From Gordonia humi (lineage in GTDB: Bacteria; Actinomycetota; Actinomycetes; Mycobacteriales; Mycobacteriaceae): 64,000 bases of DNA. Below the pieces are notes generated by a model that made no database searches, had not been told where the DNA came from, and saw only the letters and a list, made by a program, of their open reading frames with translations. Positions 17,341 through 27,011 of the stretch are shown piece after piece. The stretch is taken from positions 682,001 to 746,000 of the forward strand of contig NZ_JACIFP010000001.1 of the NCBI RefSeq assembly GCF_014197435.1, written 5' to 3'. Each line of letters begins with the position of its first letter. The first letter of the stretch is position 1. The position numbers were made by a program, and so were the translations under genes.

Positions 17341-18258
17341 ATGAGCATCGACGAGACCTCCGGCCCCTGGACGCGCCTGGACGTGTCCTTCACCTCGGAC
17401 GGCGACACCTGCGCAGCCTGGCTGTATCTGCCTCCCGCGGACGGGCCGGTTCCGGTGATCGTGATGGCGCACGGACTCGGCGCGGTCCGAGAGATGCGGT
17501 TGGACGCGTTCGCCGAGCGTTTCACCGCAGCGGGCTACGCGTGTCTGGTGTTCGATTACCGCCATTTCGGTGCCAGTGGCGGACAACCGCGTCAGCTCCT
17601 GGACATCGGCCGGCAGCTCGTCGATTGGCGCGCCGCGGTCGCCTACGCGAGAACCAGGCCGGAGCTCGATCCCGACCGGGTCGTGGTGTGGGGCACCTCG
17701 TTCAGCGGCGGGCACGCGATCGTGACGGCGGCCGCCGACGACCGGCTGGCCGCGGCGATCGCCCAGTGTCCGTTCACCGACGGGTTCGCATCGCTGCGCG
17801 CGATTGAGCCGCGGACCGTAGCGAAGATCTCGGCCCGCGCGGTGCGCGACGTCGCCCGACGTCTGCGGAGACGCCCGCCCGTGATGATCGCGACGTCCGG
17901 CCCGGTCGGGTCGACGGCGCTGATGACCGCGCCCGATGCGATGGACGGCTATCTCGCACTGACTCCCGGCGCTCCGACGTTCTCGAATCAGGTCGCCGCC
18001 CGCATCGGTCTGGCCATCGGCCTGCACTTTCCCGGCCGGTCGGCGGCGAAAGTCACCGTCCCGATCCTGTACTGCGTGTGCGACCGAGATTCGGTCGCAC
18101 CCGCGCCCGCGACCCTCCGCCACGTCGCGAAATCGCCGCGCGGTGAGATCCGCCGTTACGACGAGGGCCACTTCGACATCTACGTCGACGAGGCGTTCGA
18201 GCAGGTCGTCACCGATCAGCTCGACTTCCTACGACGGCACGTCCCGGTCGCCGGCTGA
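17341..18258 (+). CDS. Alpha/beta hydrolase
   Basis: 305 residues. It has an esterase-type alpha/beta hydrolase fold: oxyanion region VIVMAHGLGAVREM, nucleophile Ser122 in GTSFSGGH, acid Asp in YCVCDRDSVAP and catalytic His in RYDEGHFDIY. The closest general type is the acetyl-xylan-esterase/dienelactone-hydrolase-like group acting on small esters. No signal peptide. It stands alone on the plus strand, converging with the hypothetical gene at 18263 with only four bases between them. The substrate is unknown. Confidence 0.88.
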   Translation: MSIDETSGPWTRLDVSFTSDGDTCAAWLYLPPADGPVPVIVMAHGLGAVREMRLDAFAERFTAAGYACLVFDYRHFGASGGQPRQLLDIGRQLVDWRAAVAYARTRPELDPDRVVVWGTSFSGGHAIVTAAADDRLAAAIAQCPFTDGFASLRAIEPRTVAKISARAVRDVARRLRRRPPVMIATSGPVGSTALMTAPDAMDGYLALTPGAPTFSNQVAARIGLAIGLHFPGRSAAKVTVPILYCVCDRDSVAPAPATLRHVAKSPRGEIRRYDEGHFDIYVDEAFEQVVTDQLDFLRRHVPVAG

Positions 18259-18262
18259 CCTG

Positions 18263-18802
18263 TCACGCCCAGTACGGCTCGTACTCGGAATCGGGTTCGT
18301 CGTCGAATCGGGCCCGTGGCATCTCCGCCGAACGCGTCTCGGCGGGGAGCGCGAGCAGCCTCTCCCGCGCCTGCTCCGATGCCGTCGCCGGCAGGTCCAA
18401 CGCGTCTCGCAATCGGTCACGATCGGTTGCCAGGTCGGGGAAGTCCTCCTCGAGCTCACGAAGCAGGTCCTCGAGCGAGTGGCGACCGCCACCGACGTCG
18501 TGCCAGATCGTGGGGAGTGCGACCAGCACGTCGAGCGCGGCATGCAGCGAATCACCAAGCCACGCCGCTGATCCCGCCGACGACGCGTAGACCACGGACC
18601 GCTGAGCTCGGTCCGGATCGCCGACGAGGAGGAAGGAGCCTCCTCCCGCGTCCCCCGCAATCACCTCGAACGCCGTGCCAGACGCGAAGTACAGGTCTTC
18701 GACGGGGTCGAGGCGGTCGATCGACACGTCGGCGACGGTGTCGAGGAGATCGGCGATCTCATCGTCGTCACGGAGGCGGTCGAGGAGCGTCGAATCATCC
18801 AT
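18263..18802 (-). CDS. Hypothetical acidic protein
   Basis: 179 residues from the ATG at 18802; a GTG at 18811 is an alternative. It is acidic, with no membrane segment. Motifs such as VEDLYFASGTAFEVIAGDA and SVVYASSAGSAAWLGDS suggest a SUKH/SMI1-like immunity or cell-wall-associated fold, in which the N-terminal part binds a partner. The link is weak. It has no operon partner. Confidence 0.6.
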   Translation of the reverse strand: MDDSTLLDRLRDDDEIADLLDTVADVSIDRLDPVEDLYFASGTAFEVIAGDAGGGSFLLVGDPDRAQRSVVYASSAGSAAWLGDSLHAALDVLVALPTIWHDVGGGRHSLEDLLRELEEDFPDLATDRDRLRDALDLPATASEQARERLLALPAETRSAEMPRARFDDEPDSEYEPYWA

Positions 18803-18811
18803 GGGCGCCAC

Positions 18812-19859
18812 GATAGCGAGCGTCGCCGGAACCGCGTCGTCGTGCGCCGAACGTTCACTAGGAGTTCCCGCGACCGCGATGCCATGACATGTCGCGCGAA
18901 CGGACGCGGCCTCGACCTGTCCGATTCAGCGGTGCCCAATCTCGGCGATCGATTCGTGATCGATCGACCTCCAGATAGGCACCGATGCTCAGGCTCGTGT
19001 TCTTGGCCTCCCACCCGGTGAATCCGAGGATCAGTGCCACGAGGGGCGGCCTGCATAACGTTGGGATCAGTCCCAGACGGAGCGTCTACGCCGACTCCAA
19101 CACACCAGCCGATCGCGCCATCGCCCCATGGGAATGCGACGCCGACGCATCACCTGACCGGCCTGCATTTCCACAAGCCCTCAACTATCCCCAGCTCACG
19201 ATCGAAATATGCACAACATGATCCGGACTCGGCCTCATCCCCTGATCGGCGGCCATCCACCAAGCAACGACGTGCACGCCGAACTCGGACGATTCGCTTC
19301 GCTCAGCGGTCAGAATCGTCGGGCGGCCGCGCACCTCCCACAGATAGACACAACTACCGTACCGGTGGCCCAGTGACGACCATCGCGACGGACTTACGGA
19401 CTCCGGAGTCACGCCGCGGTCCTCGCGGACCATGCGGCCGACCGGAGTACGGCCGGTGAATCCTAGAAAATTGACGTTTGATTTGGCGCACGCCGGCCCA
19501 CAGTTCACCGGCGAGCGGCTCAGTCTGGTTGCGCTCCTGGATCTCCTCCGTGTGCCCCGGTACATCGACATGGGGCGGCTCATTGAGACGGACGGTCCGG
19601 TGCCGCTCCCGGGTTCCCGCGTCAGCAGCCAATGTCCAGTCCCGCCGGACTCCGCTGCCACGAGTGCAACAGACCGGACCGTTTCGCACTGGTGCACACC
19701 GGTGCGGCCGCGGACTCCTAAGACCTCGGTGCACCCCCTGCTTTCCCGGTAGGGTGAAGCAATCAGCCTGAGGCTCGACGACCATTCGGCCTCACCCGTC
19801 TGATGTGTGTTGTCAGACAGAAGGGTTCCACCAATGCGCACCTTGGGACAGCGGCACCC
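18812..19859. other. Long intergenic region, nothing recognised
   Basis: About 1.05 kb between the hypothetical gene and the LuxR-type regulator. I found no convincing coding frame, RNA or repeat. Frames are open in short stretches, but their products have no natural composition. Base composition is less GC-rich than the genes to the left. It marks the left edge of the catabolic island and contains the promoter of the regulator gene. Confidence 0.4.
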
Positions 19860-22202
19860 ATGACCTCCACGAGTCCGCACCGGCACCTGTCGGAGGCGCG
19901 CCGTATTGCGCCGAACCCATCGATCCATGGCGTTCCCCGCGAGGTGACGAGCTTCGTCGGCCGCCGGCGCGAACTCGACCAGCTGGCCGCGTTGCTGCGC
20001 ACCTCCTCACTCATAACCCTGACCGGCACCGGCGGCGTCGGCAAGACGCGACTGGCCACCCGGCTGGCCACGGACCACGCCGCCGACTACCTCGACGGGG
20101 TGTGGTTCTTCCGGCTGAACGATGTCGCCGAGGATGCCCTCGTCGAGCCGCTCGTCGATCGCGCCCTGATGTTCGGCGACGGCGAACATCAGGCGCTGAC
20201 ACCGCTCGTCGACCGACTCGCCGAACGGCGGGTCCTGATCGTGCTGGACAACTGTGAACACGTCCTTGGAGGTGCGGCCCGGCTGGCGCACGATCTACTA
20301 CACAGCGCGCCCGGTGTTCAGATCGTGACGACCAGCCGGGAATCATTGAAGATCCTCGGCGAAGCTGTGTTCGAGGTCCCGCCGCTGTCCACGGCACACA
20401 CCGAGTATGGGACGACACCGCTGACAGACAACATCGTCCCCGAGTCAGTCCAGTTGTTTCTGGACCGCGCCGGGTCATCTTACCCCGGCTTCCACCCCGC
20501 TCCGGAGGAGCTCACCGCCATCGCAACGCTCTGCGAGCGGCTCGACAGTCTTCCCCTGGCGATCGAACTCGCCGCGGTCCGAGCACGTGCGATCTCTGCC
20601 AGCGACCTGTTGAGCCGGCAGGGAGCCTTCCTAGACTTGCTGACCAGGGGTAATACCGGCGACGAGCGGCATCAGACCCTAAGGGGCACCATTCAATGGA
20701 GCTTCGACCTCTGTTCCCCGAAGGAACAGGAACTGTGGAAGCGCCTGGCAGTGTTCGCCGGAGGCTTCGAAGTCGACGCCGCCGAAGCAATCTGCACCGA
20801 CGACATGATCGCCCGGCACGACGTCCCCGTGTTACTCGCCGACCTGGTGGACAAATCCGTCCTGGCGACCAGCCACCTCGCCGGCCGTGTGCGGTACCGC
20901 CTGCTCGAAAGCATCCGGGCCTTCGGTTTCGAAAAGCTACGGGCATCCACTGAGACAGCCCGATGGCAGCAACGGCATCTCGAGTTCCACATCGGGCTCG
21001 CCGAGATCAGTGAGACGGACTCCATGGGTGTGGCCGACTCAGAGATCAACCGACGCCTGCGCCGCGAGCTGGCCAACCTCGAGGCCGCGATCACCTTGTG
21101 CCTGGACAATCCGGAGAACGCCGGCGCGGGAATGCGACTCGTCGGCAGCCTGTGGTTCTTCTGGAATGCAAACGGGCATCTGCGGGCGGGTCAGTTCTGG
21201 CTGACCCGCATCCTCGAAGTCGATAGGAGGCCGAGCCCGGAGCGAGCCAAGTGCCTGTGGGTGCTCGGCTGGTTCGAGAGCATCCAGGGCGGCAATAACG
21301 AGGCACGCCTCCACCTCGAGGAATCCATCGACACCGCTGCCGAGGTCGGCGACCAAGAGTCTCATGCGCTGGCGACTCAGTTCCTCGGCACCGTCGAGCA
21401 CATCGCCGGGAACCTCGAACGGGCAATGGAACTGCTCGAGATGTCGAGCTGGGAGCACAACGAGCGGCATGCCTACGGCTCTCTACCCAGCCTGGGTACC
21501 GTGCAGAAAGCGTTCGTGTACGCCCTTTCCGATGAGCCGGACCGGGCCGTCGAGCTGAGCGACGCCGCCCTCGCCGACGCGCTGCGTAGTGGCGAGCAGT
21601 TCTCCGCCTCCTGGGCGCTGTGGACCAAGGGCATCGCGTTGTGGTTCACGGAGCGGTACCCGGAAGCCGGGGAGACGCTCCGCCAAGCGGTCGAGATCAA
21701 GCGTGAACTGCACGATTGGCTCGGGGTCTCGGTCTGCCTGGACGTGTTGGCGTGGGTGGCAGTGCGCGAGAACCGGATGGCCGAGGCCGCCGGTCTATGG
21801 GGGCAGGGCCGTCGGCTCTACGGCGAAGTCGGCAGCCTCCCGTTGTTCGGCAGTGCCAAGCACGTCGAGATCCGGGAGGAGCATCAGCGGTTGGCCAGGA
21901 AAGCGCTCGGTAGAGAGGAGTTCGACCGGCTGGTCGACGATGCCGCCGATCGCGGCACCTCCGGAGACGACCGGTCGGGCGAGACACACCCGGCACACCG
22001 GCCCGCAGCGGTGACGGTGACTAACCGAGAGCGGGAAGTCAGTGAGATGGTCGCCCTAGGCATGAGCAACCGAGAGATCGCCGCTCGCCTGGTGCTATCG
22101 GTCCGGACCATCGAAGGGCACGTACAGAATATGCTCAACAAGCTCGGCTTCCACTCCCGGCAGCAGCTCGCCGATTGGGTGCACAGCTATCACAACCGGT
22201 AG
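19860..22202 (+). CDS. LuxR-family regulator with an NB-ARC-type ATPase
   Basis: About 780 residues from the ATG at 19860; an in-frame ATG at 19803 would add 19. The N-terminal STAND ATPase has Walker A GTGGVGKTRLATRL, Walker B RRVLIVLDNCEHVLGG and a GLPLAIEL-like motif (CERLDSLPLAIELAAVRAR). The middle has TPR-like helical repeats (about 430-640). The C-terminus is a LuxR helix-turn-helix (TNREREVSEMVALGMSNREI, then ARLVLSVRTIEGHVQNMLNK). Such proteins sense a signal, bind ATP and activate transcription. It faces the minus-strand operon ending at 22791 and borders the catabolic island, so it could control it. Confidence 0.9.
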   Translation: MTSTSPHRHLSEARRIAPNPSIHGVPREVTSFVGRRRELDQLAALLRTSSLITLTGTGGVGKTRLATRLATDHAADYLDGVWFFRLNDVAEDALVEPLVDRALMFGDGEHQALTPLVDRLAERRVLIVLDNCEHVLGGAARLAHDLLHSAPGVQIVTTSRESLKILGEAVFEVPPLSTAHTEYGTTPLTDNIVPESVQLFLDRAGSSYPGFHPAPEELTAIATLCERLDSLPLAIELAAVRARAISASDLLSRQGAFLDLLTRGNTGDERHQTLRGTIQWSFDLCSPKEQELWKRLAVFAGGFEVDAAEAICTDDMIARHDVPVLLADLVDKSVLATSHLAGRVRYRLLESIRAFGFEKLRASTETARWQQRHLEFHIGLAEISETDSMGVADSEINRRLRRELANLEAAITLCLDNPENAGAGMRLVGSLWFFWNANGHLRAGQFWLTRILEVDRRPSPERAKCLWVLGWFESIQGGNNEARLHLEESIDTAAEVGDQESHALATQFLGTVEHIAGNLERAMELLEMSSWEHNERHAYGSLPSLGTVQKAFVYALSDEPDRAVELSDAALADALRSGEQFSASWALWTKGIALWFTERYPEAGETLRQAVEIKRELHDWLGVSVCLDVLAWVAVRENRMAEAAGLWGQGRRLYGEVGSLPLFGSAKHVEIREEHQRLARKALGREEFDRLVDDAADRGTSGDDRSGETHPAHRPAAVTVTNREREVSEMVALGMSNREIAARLVLSVRTIEGHVQNMLNKLGFHSRQQLADWVHSYHNR

Positions 22203-22790
22203 AACCCCGGAGGCTTGGAAGCGCCGCAGTGCGCGCCGCGGAGGTGACGTTCCAGAAGTCCGATGACAGCTTATGTCTCCGGCTTCGGTGCCGGTCACGA
22301 TAAGTCGTCGCGACGGGCCTGGGCACCTCCGTTGCTGATAATTGATCGCTCGTTCCTGCGGCCACGGCCCGACTGCGATCACAGCGTCGTCCCGATCGGT
22401 GATTGCGTCGACGGCGAGTGCTTCGACGTGATGGAACGAGTGCGCCACCGGTCGGACCGCAGCCCTCCGTGTTCCAACGCCGTCCGGACCCTGCATGGCC
22501 TGATCTCCTTCGCGCTCTCAAGGACAGCCGATGGTGAGGACTTCGGTCGCCGCGACCGGGCTCCGACTGAGCTATTCAGTCCTGACGAGCGATCACCCGA
22601 ACCTCAGAGAGGATCTGCCACGAGATACCGCGCTCGACGCAGAACACCCGGGCGGCACGTGAGGTGGATCGTCAGACCACGCTGCTGTCGCGACGCTGGC
22701 CCGACGATCGATCGGTTCGGCGGCATCCACCCGATCAGACGGGCAGAACTGTCATCGGTGTCCTGTGATGTAGCAGGGGCACACCGCGGG
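22203..22790. other. Intergenic gap at the end of the beta-oxidation operon
   Basis: 588 bp between the converging LuxR-type regulator and thioesterase genes. No coding sequence, RNA or mobile-element fragment was recognised. Confidence 0.35.
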
Positions 22791-23420
22791 TCAACTGCGC
22801 AGCATAATGAACAGGCCGCTGGCCTCAACGGTGATCCGACCCGCGGCCTCGATGCTCCCACGCAACCACAGCTTGCGGCCTTCGCGCCGGTCGATGGCTG
22901 AGCGGAGGGTTAGCTCGGCGTCGATCGGCGTGGGCGCCCGATAGTCTAGGGTCAAATTCGCCGTCCGTGATGTCAGGTCCAGTTCTTCGATCAGCAGCCC
23001 ACACATGCAGTCCATCAGCCAGGCGGCGGTGCCGCCGTGCAGCAGGCCGGCGGCGCCCTCGAGAAGCGGATCCGGGTGGTATCGGGCAACGGCACCGTAC
23101 GTGTCGACTTCGATCTCCAGCGGCGCCACCAGGGTATTGGTTGCACCTATACGGCGGCCGTTGTCTACCGAGATGCGGCCCTGGTCGAAGTCGCCTAGCA
23201 GCGGACCGGAGCGCCGACGCTCATCGAGCGCCGCGGTGGCCGCGGCGATCGTTTCCGAGACCGTCCGCAACGCATCCCCATCAACCTCAGTCAGCGCGGC
23301 CGCGCGAGCCAGTCGCCGGATGCGCTCAGTCAACTCGGCCAACGCCGAGACCCACGAGCCGTCGAGATCATCCCGTCGGGTCCGCTGCTCGCGCGCCGCC
23401 TGATAAGCCGGTTCAGGCAC
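22791..23420 (-). CDS. Hotdog-fold thioesterase (PaaI/acyl-CoA thioesterase-like)
   Basis: 209 residues from a GTG. The N-terminal 90 residues are helical and less typical; the hotdog domain begins near DTYGAVARYHPDPLLEGAA. The family's HGG segment is in LLHGGTAAWLMD (about 128-138), where the short helix starts, and the fold ends in VEASGLFIML. It would hydrolyse acyl-CoA thioesters, either to release a product or to free CoA from dead-end intermediates. Its start overlaps the DUF35 gene stop by 8 bp, so it is the last gene of the 29.0-22.8 kb operon. Confidence 0.85.
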   Translation of the reverse strand: MPEPAYQAAREQRTRRDDLDGSWVSALAELTERIRRLARAAALTEVDGDALRTVSETIAAATAALDERRRSGPLLGDFDQGRISVDNGRRIGATNTLVAPLEIEVDTYGAVARYHPDPLLEGAAGLLHGGTAAWLMDCMCGLLIEELDLTSRTANLTLDYRAPTPIDAELTLRSAIDRREGRKLWLRGSIEAAGRITVEASGLFIMLRS

Positions 23421-23829
23421 TGGTCTTGTCAGGCGTGAACAGCGGCAGCACCTGACCGTCGCGTTCGACGAAGTGAATCCGGACCGCGAGACCGATGCGC
23501 ACCTGCGTCACATCCAACGGCGCCGCGTCGGTGCCGACGATATTCGTCATCATCGTCGGGCCTTCGGCGAGCTGCACTATAGCCACCGCGTACGGCGTGA
23601 GTTCGGCGAAGATCCCTTCTGCCCGATTGACGATGCTGAAAGTGTGTACCTCAGCGCTGCCCGCCGCTGGCGCCCACTCCAGGTCACGAGACCCGCAGTG
23701 CCGGCACAGATAACGCGCATAGAACTGCCACTTCTCGCAGTCACAGCACCGCTGCAGCCGTAGTTCCCCGTCCCGGCACGCGTTCCAAAAGATCTCTCGC
23801 ACGTCGTCGACGTGCTGTTCTGCAGTCAT
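23413..23829 (-). CDS. DUF35 / OB-fold zinc-ribbon protein
   Basis: 138 residues from the ATG at 23829, which has GAGGAGAGA upstream. The N-terminal rubredoxin-like zinc ribbon shows CCDCEKW..YARYLCRHCGS with paired cysteines. The OB fold follows with AEVHTFSIVNRAEGIFAELT and PYAVAIVQLAEGPTMMTNIV. DUF35 proteins partner with thiolase-fold proteins: in actinobacterial steroid side-chain degradation the DUF35 part of the hydratase is needed by the aldolase Ltp2. It is directly followed on the genome by the thiolase-like gene, so the two are very likely a complex. Confidence 0.9.
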   Translation of the reverse strand: MTAEQHVDDVREIFWNACRDGELRLQRCCDCEKWQFYARYLCRHCGSRDLEWAPAAGSAEVHTFSIVNRAEGIFAELTPYAVAIVQLAEGPTMMTNIVGTDAAPLDVTQVRIGLAVRIHFVERDGQVLPLFTPDKTSA

Positions 23830-23845
23830 CGGATCTCTCCTCGTC

Positions 23846-24991
23846 TCACGCCCGGCCCAAGACCAGGAAACCGTTGTTAGCGAGCCAGCTGCCTTGCCCG
23901 TGAACCATACCGACCTGCGCATCGGCCACCTGGCGGTCGCGGGCGGTGCCGCGCAACTGATGGACGGCCTCGACCACCGAGTCCAGAGCGGCGCCCATTC
24001 CCGGGTGCCGGAAGGCCATGGTGCCGCCGTGGGTGTTCATTGGGAGGGTGCCGCCGAGTTCCGCGTTGCCTTCGGCGACGAACGCCCCGGCTTCACCCTT
24101 CGCGCAGTAGCCGATGTCCTCGAGGATGATCAGCGGCACGATCGACGCCGGGTCGTACACCTGGAGGAAGTCCAGATCGCGCAGGGAGACGCCGGCCTGA
24201 CGAAGTGCGAGGTCGGACGCCTTCCGTAGATTCGGGAACTCGACCAGACTCGGTGCCTGACTCAAGCTCATGAAACTGCACGACTCGCCGTAGCCGAGGA
24301 TGCTCACCGGCCGGTCGCCGGTCGGTTCCGCGGTCACCACGAATCCCTGCCCACCGCCGGTGGAGATCAGCGCGAGCATGGATCGGGTCAGCGGACTGCT
24401 GGTCACCGGGTCGGCCAGCACCGACTCGACGGTGAGCTCTCCGCGTACTTCAGTGTCGGGATTCAACAGACCGTGCCGACGAATGGTCACCGCGACCGCC
24501 GCCAACTGTTCCATCGTGGTGCCGAAATCGTGCATATGCCGCTGGGCCATCAACGCGAAGGCCGTGGGAATGATCGGGCCGTAGGGCCGCTCGTAGACCT
24601 GGTCGAAGCTGGTCATGTAGAGCTTTACGGCCCCGTCGATGCCCAGCCGGGTGGCGAAATCGTCCGCCGACAGCACGAGCACCTTGCCGGCCTGACCGGA
24701 GGAGATCGCCGCATCAGCCAGGTGCAGCACGTCCACCGCGGGTCGGCCACCGTACGGTGCCATGGCGACGTAGGCCAGTTCGATGCCCAGGTGTTCGGCC
24801 ACCTCGGCCGGATTCAGCTCGAACGGCTGCGGAATGGACGATGACAGGATCAGCCCGTCGATGTCGTCCTTCACCAGGCCAGCATCGGCAATCGCGTCGA
24901 GCGCGGCGTCGACGAGGATCTTCGCATACGGCGGCGCCGCCCGGCCCCGACCGACGATCACCTGTGAAACACCGGAGATGTAGCTAGTCAC
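23846..24991 (-). CDS. Thiolase-fold lipid-transfer-type protein lacking the nucleophilic Cys
   Basis: 381 residues from a GTG with GAAGGAG upstream. It has the thiolase fold of the SCP-x/Ltp group: DIDGLILSSSIPQPF early, LQVYDPASIVPLIILEDIGY and GEAGAFVAEGNAELGGTLPM in the middle, and MNTHGGTMAFRHPGMGA with the conserved His of HPxGA. At the position where thiolases have C-A-S-G, this protein reads AMAPYGGRPAVDVLHL, so the nucleophilic cysteine is absent. Such proteins (for example Ltp2) act as retro-aldolases with a DUF35 partner, not as thiolases. The adjacent DUF35 gene supports an aldolase role here. The substrate is unknown. Confidence 0.85.
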   Translation of the reverse strand: MTSYISGVSQVIVGRGRAAPPYAKILVDAALDAIADAGLVKDDIDGLILSSSIPQPFELNPAEVAEHLGIELAYVAMAPYGGRPAVDVLHLADAAISSGQAGKVLVLSADDFATRLGIDGAVKLYMTSFDQVYERPYGPIIPTAFALMAQRHMHDFGTTMEQLAAVAVTIRRHGLLNPDTEVRGELTVESVLADPVTSSPLTRSMLALISTGGGQGFVVTAEPTGDRPVSILGYGESCSFMSLSQAPSLVEFPNLRKASDLALRQAGVSLRDLDFLQVYDPASIVPLIILEDIGYCAKGEAGAFVAEGNAELGGTLPMNTHGGTMAFRHPGMGAALDSVVEAVHQLRGTARDRQVADAQVGMVHGQGSWLANNGFLVLGRA

Positions 24992-25030
24992 AGCAACTCC
25001 TTCATACTTGTCGAGACTGCGCCGTGCGGG

Positions 25031-26203
25031 TCAGCCGCGCGGCCGGGACCACTTATGAATGTTGTTACGCTGGATGGCAGACGAGCCGCCGATGATGGGC
25101 ATCGCCAGGATGTCTCGCACGTACCGTTCGCAGTCGAAATCCTTCGCATAGCCGTACGCACCCATCACGGTCTGCGCGTCGAGCACGATCGTCTTGGCCG
25201 TCTCCGTGGTGAACAGCTTGGCCATCGACGTCTCGACCCCGGATCGGGTCTGTGCATCCGCGAGCCGGGCGGCGTCGTCGAGCACCAGGCGCCCGGCGTA
25301 GAGCCCAACCTGCATGTCGGCCAACATGTGCGCGATCGACTGGTGATTCTCGATCGAGACACCGAACTGCTCGCGCTGTCGGCTGTAGTCGTGGGCATCG
25401 GCGTATGCGGCCTGAGCGATGCCCAGCGACATCGCGGCGACCTCCAGCTTTTCGATGTCGAGGCCGACCCCGGTGATCAGCTCCCAGCCGCGGTTCCACG
25501 CGTCCTCACCACCCATGAGATTCCCGATCGGGACCCGCACGTCGTCGAAGATCACGTCGGAGGTGTGCGTGCCCTTGAGGCCCATGGTGTCGATCGCGGT
25601 GATGGTGATGCCCTCGCTCGAGGTCGGGACGACGACGGTCGACAGATTCCGGTACTTCGGAGCCTCGGCATCCGATCGGCCGAGCACGTAAATGGCATCG
25701 CTGAAGTCGGCACCGGTGCAGAAGCGCTTCGCCCCGTTGATCACCAGGGTGTCGCCCTCTCTGGTGATGGTGGTCCTGACATTTGCCAGATCGCCGCCGA
25801 TCTCGGGTTCGGTCCACCCGTACGCGAAGAGCATCTTGCCCGCGGCGACGTCCGGTAGCCACCGCCGCTTCTGTTCTTCGGTGCCGCAGTCGGTGACTGT
25901 CATGCCGGCGTAGCAGCTGGCCATAATGTACGGAATCGCCACGGCCATACTGCGTTTAGACAGTTCCTCGATCACCATCAGGGTCAGCCGGATGTTGCGC
26001 CCGCTGCCCCCGTACGCTTCCGGGACGGTCAAACCCATCACGCCGAGTGAGGCGAGGCGATCGAGTACCTCCCGCGGATAGTAGTTCTCACGATCCCAGC
26101 GGCTCGCCTCCTCCCGCGGCATTACGGTCGAGACGAACTGTTGCACCACGGACCGGAGTTCGGCGAGCGCATCATCGGCGTCGGCGGCCGGAGTCATGGA
26201 CAT
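25031..26203 (-). CDS. Acyl-CoA dehydrogenase, isovaleryl-CoA-dehydrogenase-like active site
   Basis: 390 residues from the ATG at 26203, which has GGGAGG five bases upstream; a GTG at 26209 overlaps the hydratase stop. It is an FAD enzyme that makes the 2,3-double bond of an acyl-CoA and passes electrons to ETF. The FAD-binding region (AYGWTEPEIGGDLANVRTTI) is conserved. The usual catalytic Glu of the C-terminal EGT motif is absent (IIGGSSAIQRN). A Glu at the other known position, as in isovaleryl-CoA dehydrogenase (GVGLDIEKLEVAA, about residue 251), is present. It suggests a branched or bulky substrate. Confidence 0.9.
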   Translation of the reverse strand: MSMTPAADADDALAELRSVVQQFVSTVMPREEASRWDRENYYPREVLDRLASLGVMGLTVPEAYGGSGRNIRLTLMVIEELSKRSMAVAIPYIMASCYAGMTVTDCGTEEQKRRWLPDVAAGKMLFAYGWTEPEIGGDLANVRTTITREGDTLVINGAKRFCTGADFSDAIYVLGRSDAEAPKYRNLSTVVVPTSSEGITITAIDTMGLKGTHTSDVIFDDVRVPIGNLMGGEDAWNRGWELITGVGLDIEKLEVAAMSLGIAQAAYADAHDYSRQREQFGVSIENHQSIAHMLADMQVGLYAGRLVLDDAARLADAQTRSGVETSMAKLFTTETAKTIVLDAQTVMGAYGYAKDFDCERYVRDILAMPIIGGSSAIQRNNIHKWSRPRG

Positions 26204-26205
26204 GG

Positions 26206-27000
26206 TCACCTCCCCTGGAATGTGGGAGTCCGCTTCTCCCGAAAGGCGGCCACTGCCTCGGCGTGGTCGGCGCTGCTGTTGGTGATCGTTTCGTACGCGA
26301 TCGACACATCCATCGCCGCGTGCGCTGCCTGCTTGAGCGCGATGTTGGTGGCGATCTTGGTGAACCGGATCGCTTTAGTGGCCCCGTGGCGCAGCCGCTC
26401 GGCGAACTCGTCGACTCGCGCGTCGAGGCCTTCAGCGGGGACCGCATGGTTGATCAGCCCGATATCGGCCGCATCGGAGGCACTGATCAGATCGCCCGTG
26501 AACAGGTACTCTTTGGCCCGGGCATAGCCGATCAGCTGCGGCCAAATGATCGCGCCGCCGTCGCCGGCGACGAAGCCGATGGACACGTGCGGGTCACCGA
26601 TCTTGGCCTTCTCCGAGGCGAAGATGACGTCGCAGAAAAGTGCGAGGGTCGCGCCGAGGCCCACGGCGTGACCGTTCACCTTTGCGATAATCGGCTTCTC
26701 CAGGTCGAGCAGCGAAAAGATGATCCGCTTGGCCTCGTCCCGGGTCTGGTCGAAGGATTCCGGATCGTCGACGGCGTCCTGCATCCAGGCGACGTCCCCG
26801 CCGGCCGAGAAGGCCCGACCAGCGCCAGTCAGCACCACGACGTCGACCTGTCGGTCACGCTGCAGGTCGGTGAAGATCGTCGACAGTTCTGTGTGCATCA
26901 CCGCATCAGCCACGTTGAGTTGGTCAGGCCGGTTGATAGTCACAGTTGCGATCCGGTCGTCGACCGCGACGTCGAGCTGGGTGTATGTCGAGTAATCCAT
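26206..27000 (-). CDS. Enoyl-CoA hydratase/isomerase (crotonase superfamily)
   Basis: 264 residues from the ATG at 27000, which has GAAGGGA six bases upstream; another ATG at 27006 is too close to it. The oxyanion-hole regions of the crotonase fold are visible: GRAFSAGGDVAWMQ and NGHAVGLGATLALFCDVIFA. The region PHVSIGFVAGDGGAIIWPQL replaces the second catalytic Glu of classical hydratases with Asp (GFVAGDGG), so it may be an isomerase, hydrolase or dehalogenase-like variant. It lies between two acyl-CoA dehydrogenases in an operon with overlapping or closely spaced genes. Confidence 0.88.
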   Translation of the reverse strand: MDYSTYTQLDVAVDDRIATVTINRPDQLNVADAVMHTELSTIFTDLQRDRQVDVVVLTGAGRAFSAGGDVAWMQDAVDDPESFDQTRDEAKRIIFSLLDLEKPIIAKVNGHAVGLGATLALFCDVIFASEKAKIGDPHVSIGFVAGDGGAIIWPQLIGYARAKEYLFTGDLISASDAADIGLINHAVPAEGLDARVDEFAERLRHGATKAIRFTKIATNIALKQAAHAAMDVSIAYETITNSSADHAEAVAAFREKRTPTFQGR

Positions 27001-27011
27001 GGTCATTCCCT

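Noticed and set aside
18812..19859. Several open frames in the gap before the LuxR-type regulator
   Set aside because: Their translations have random composition, lack ribosome sites and overlap each other on both strands; none resembles a known family.
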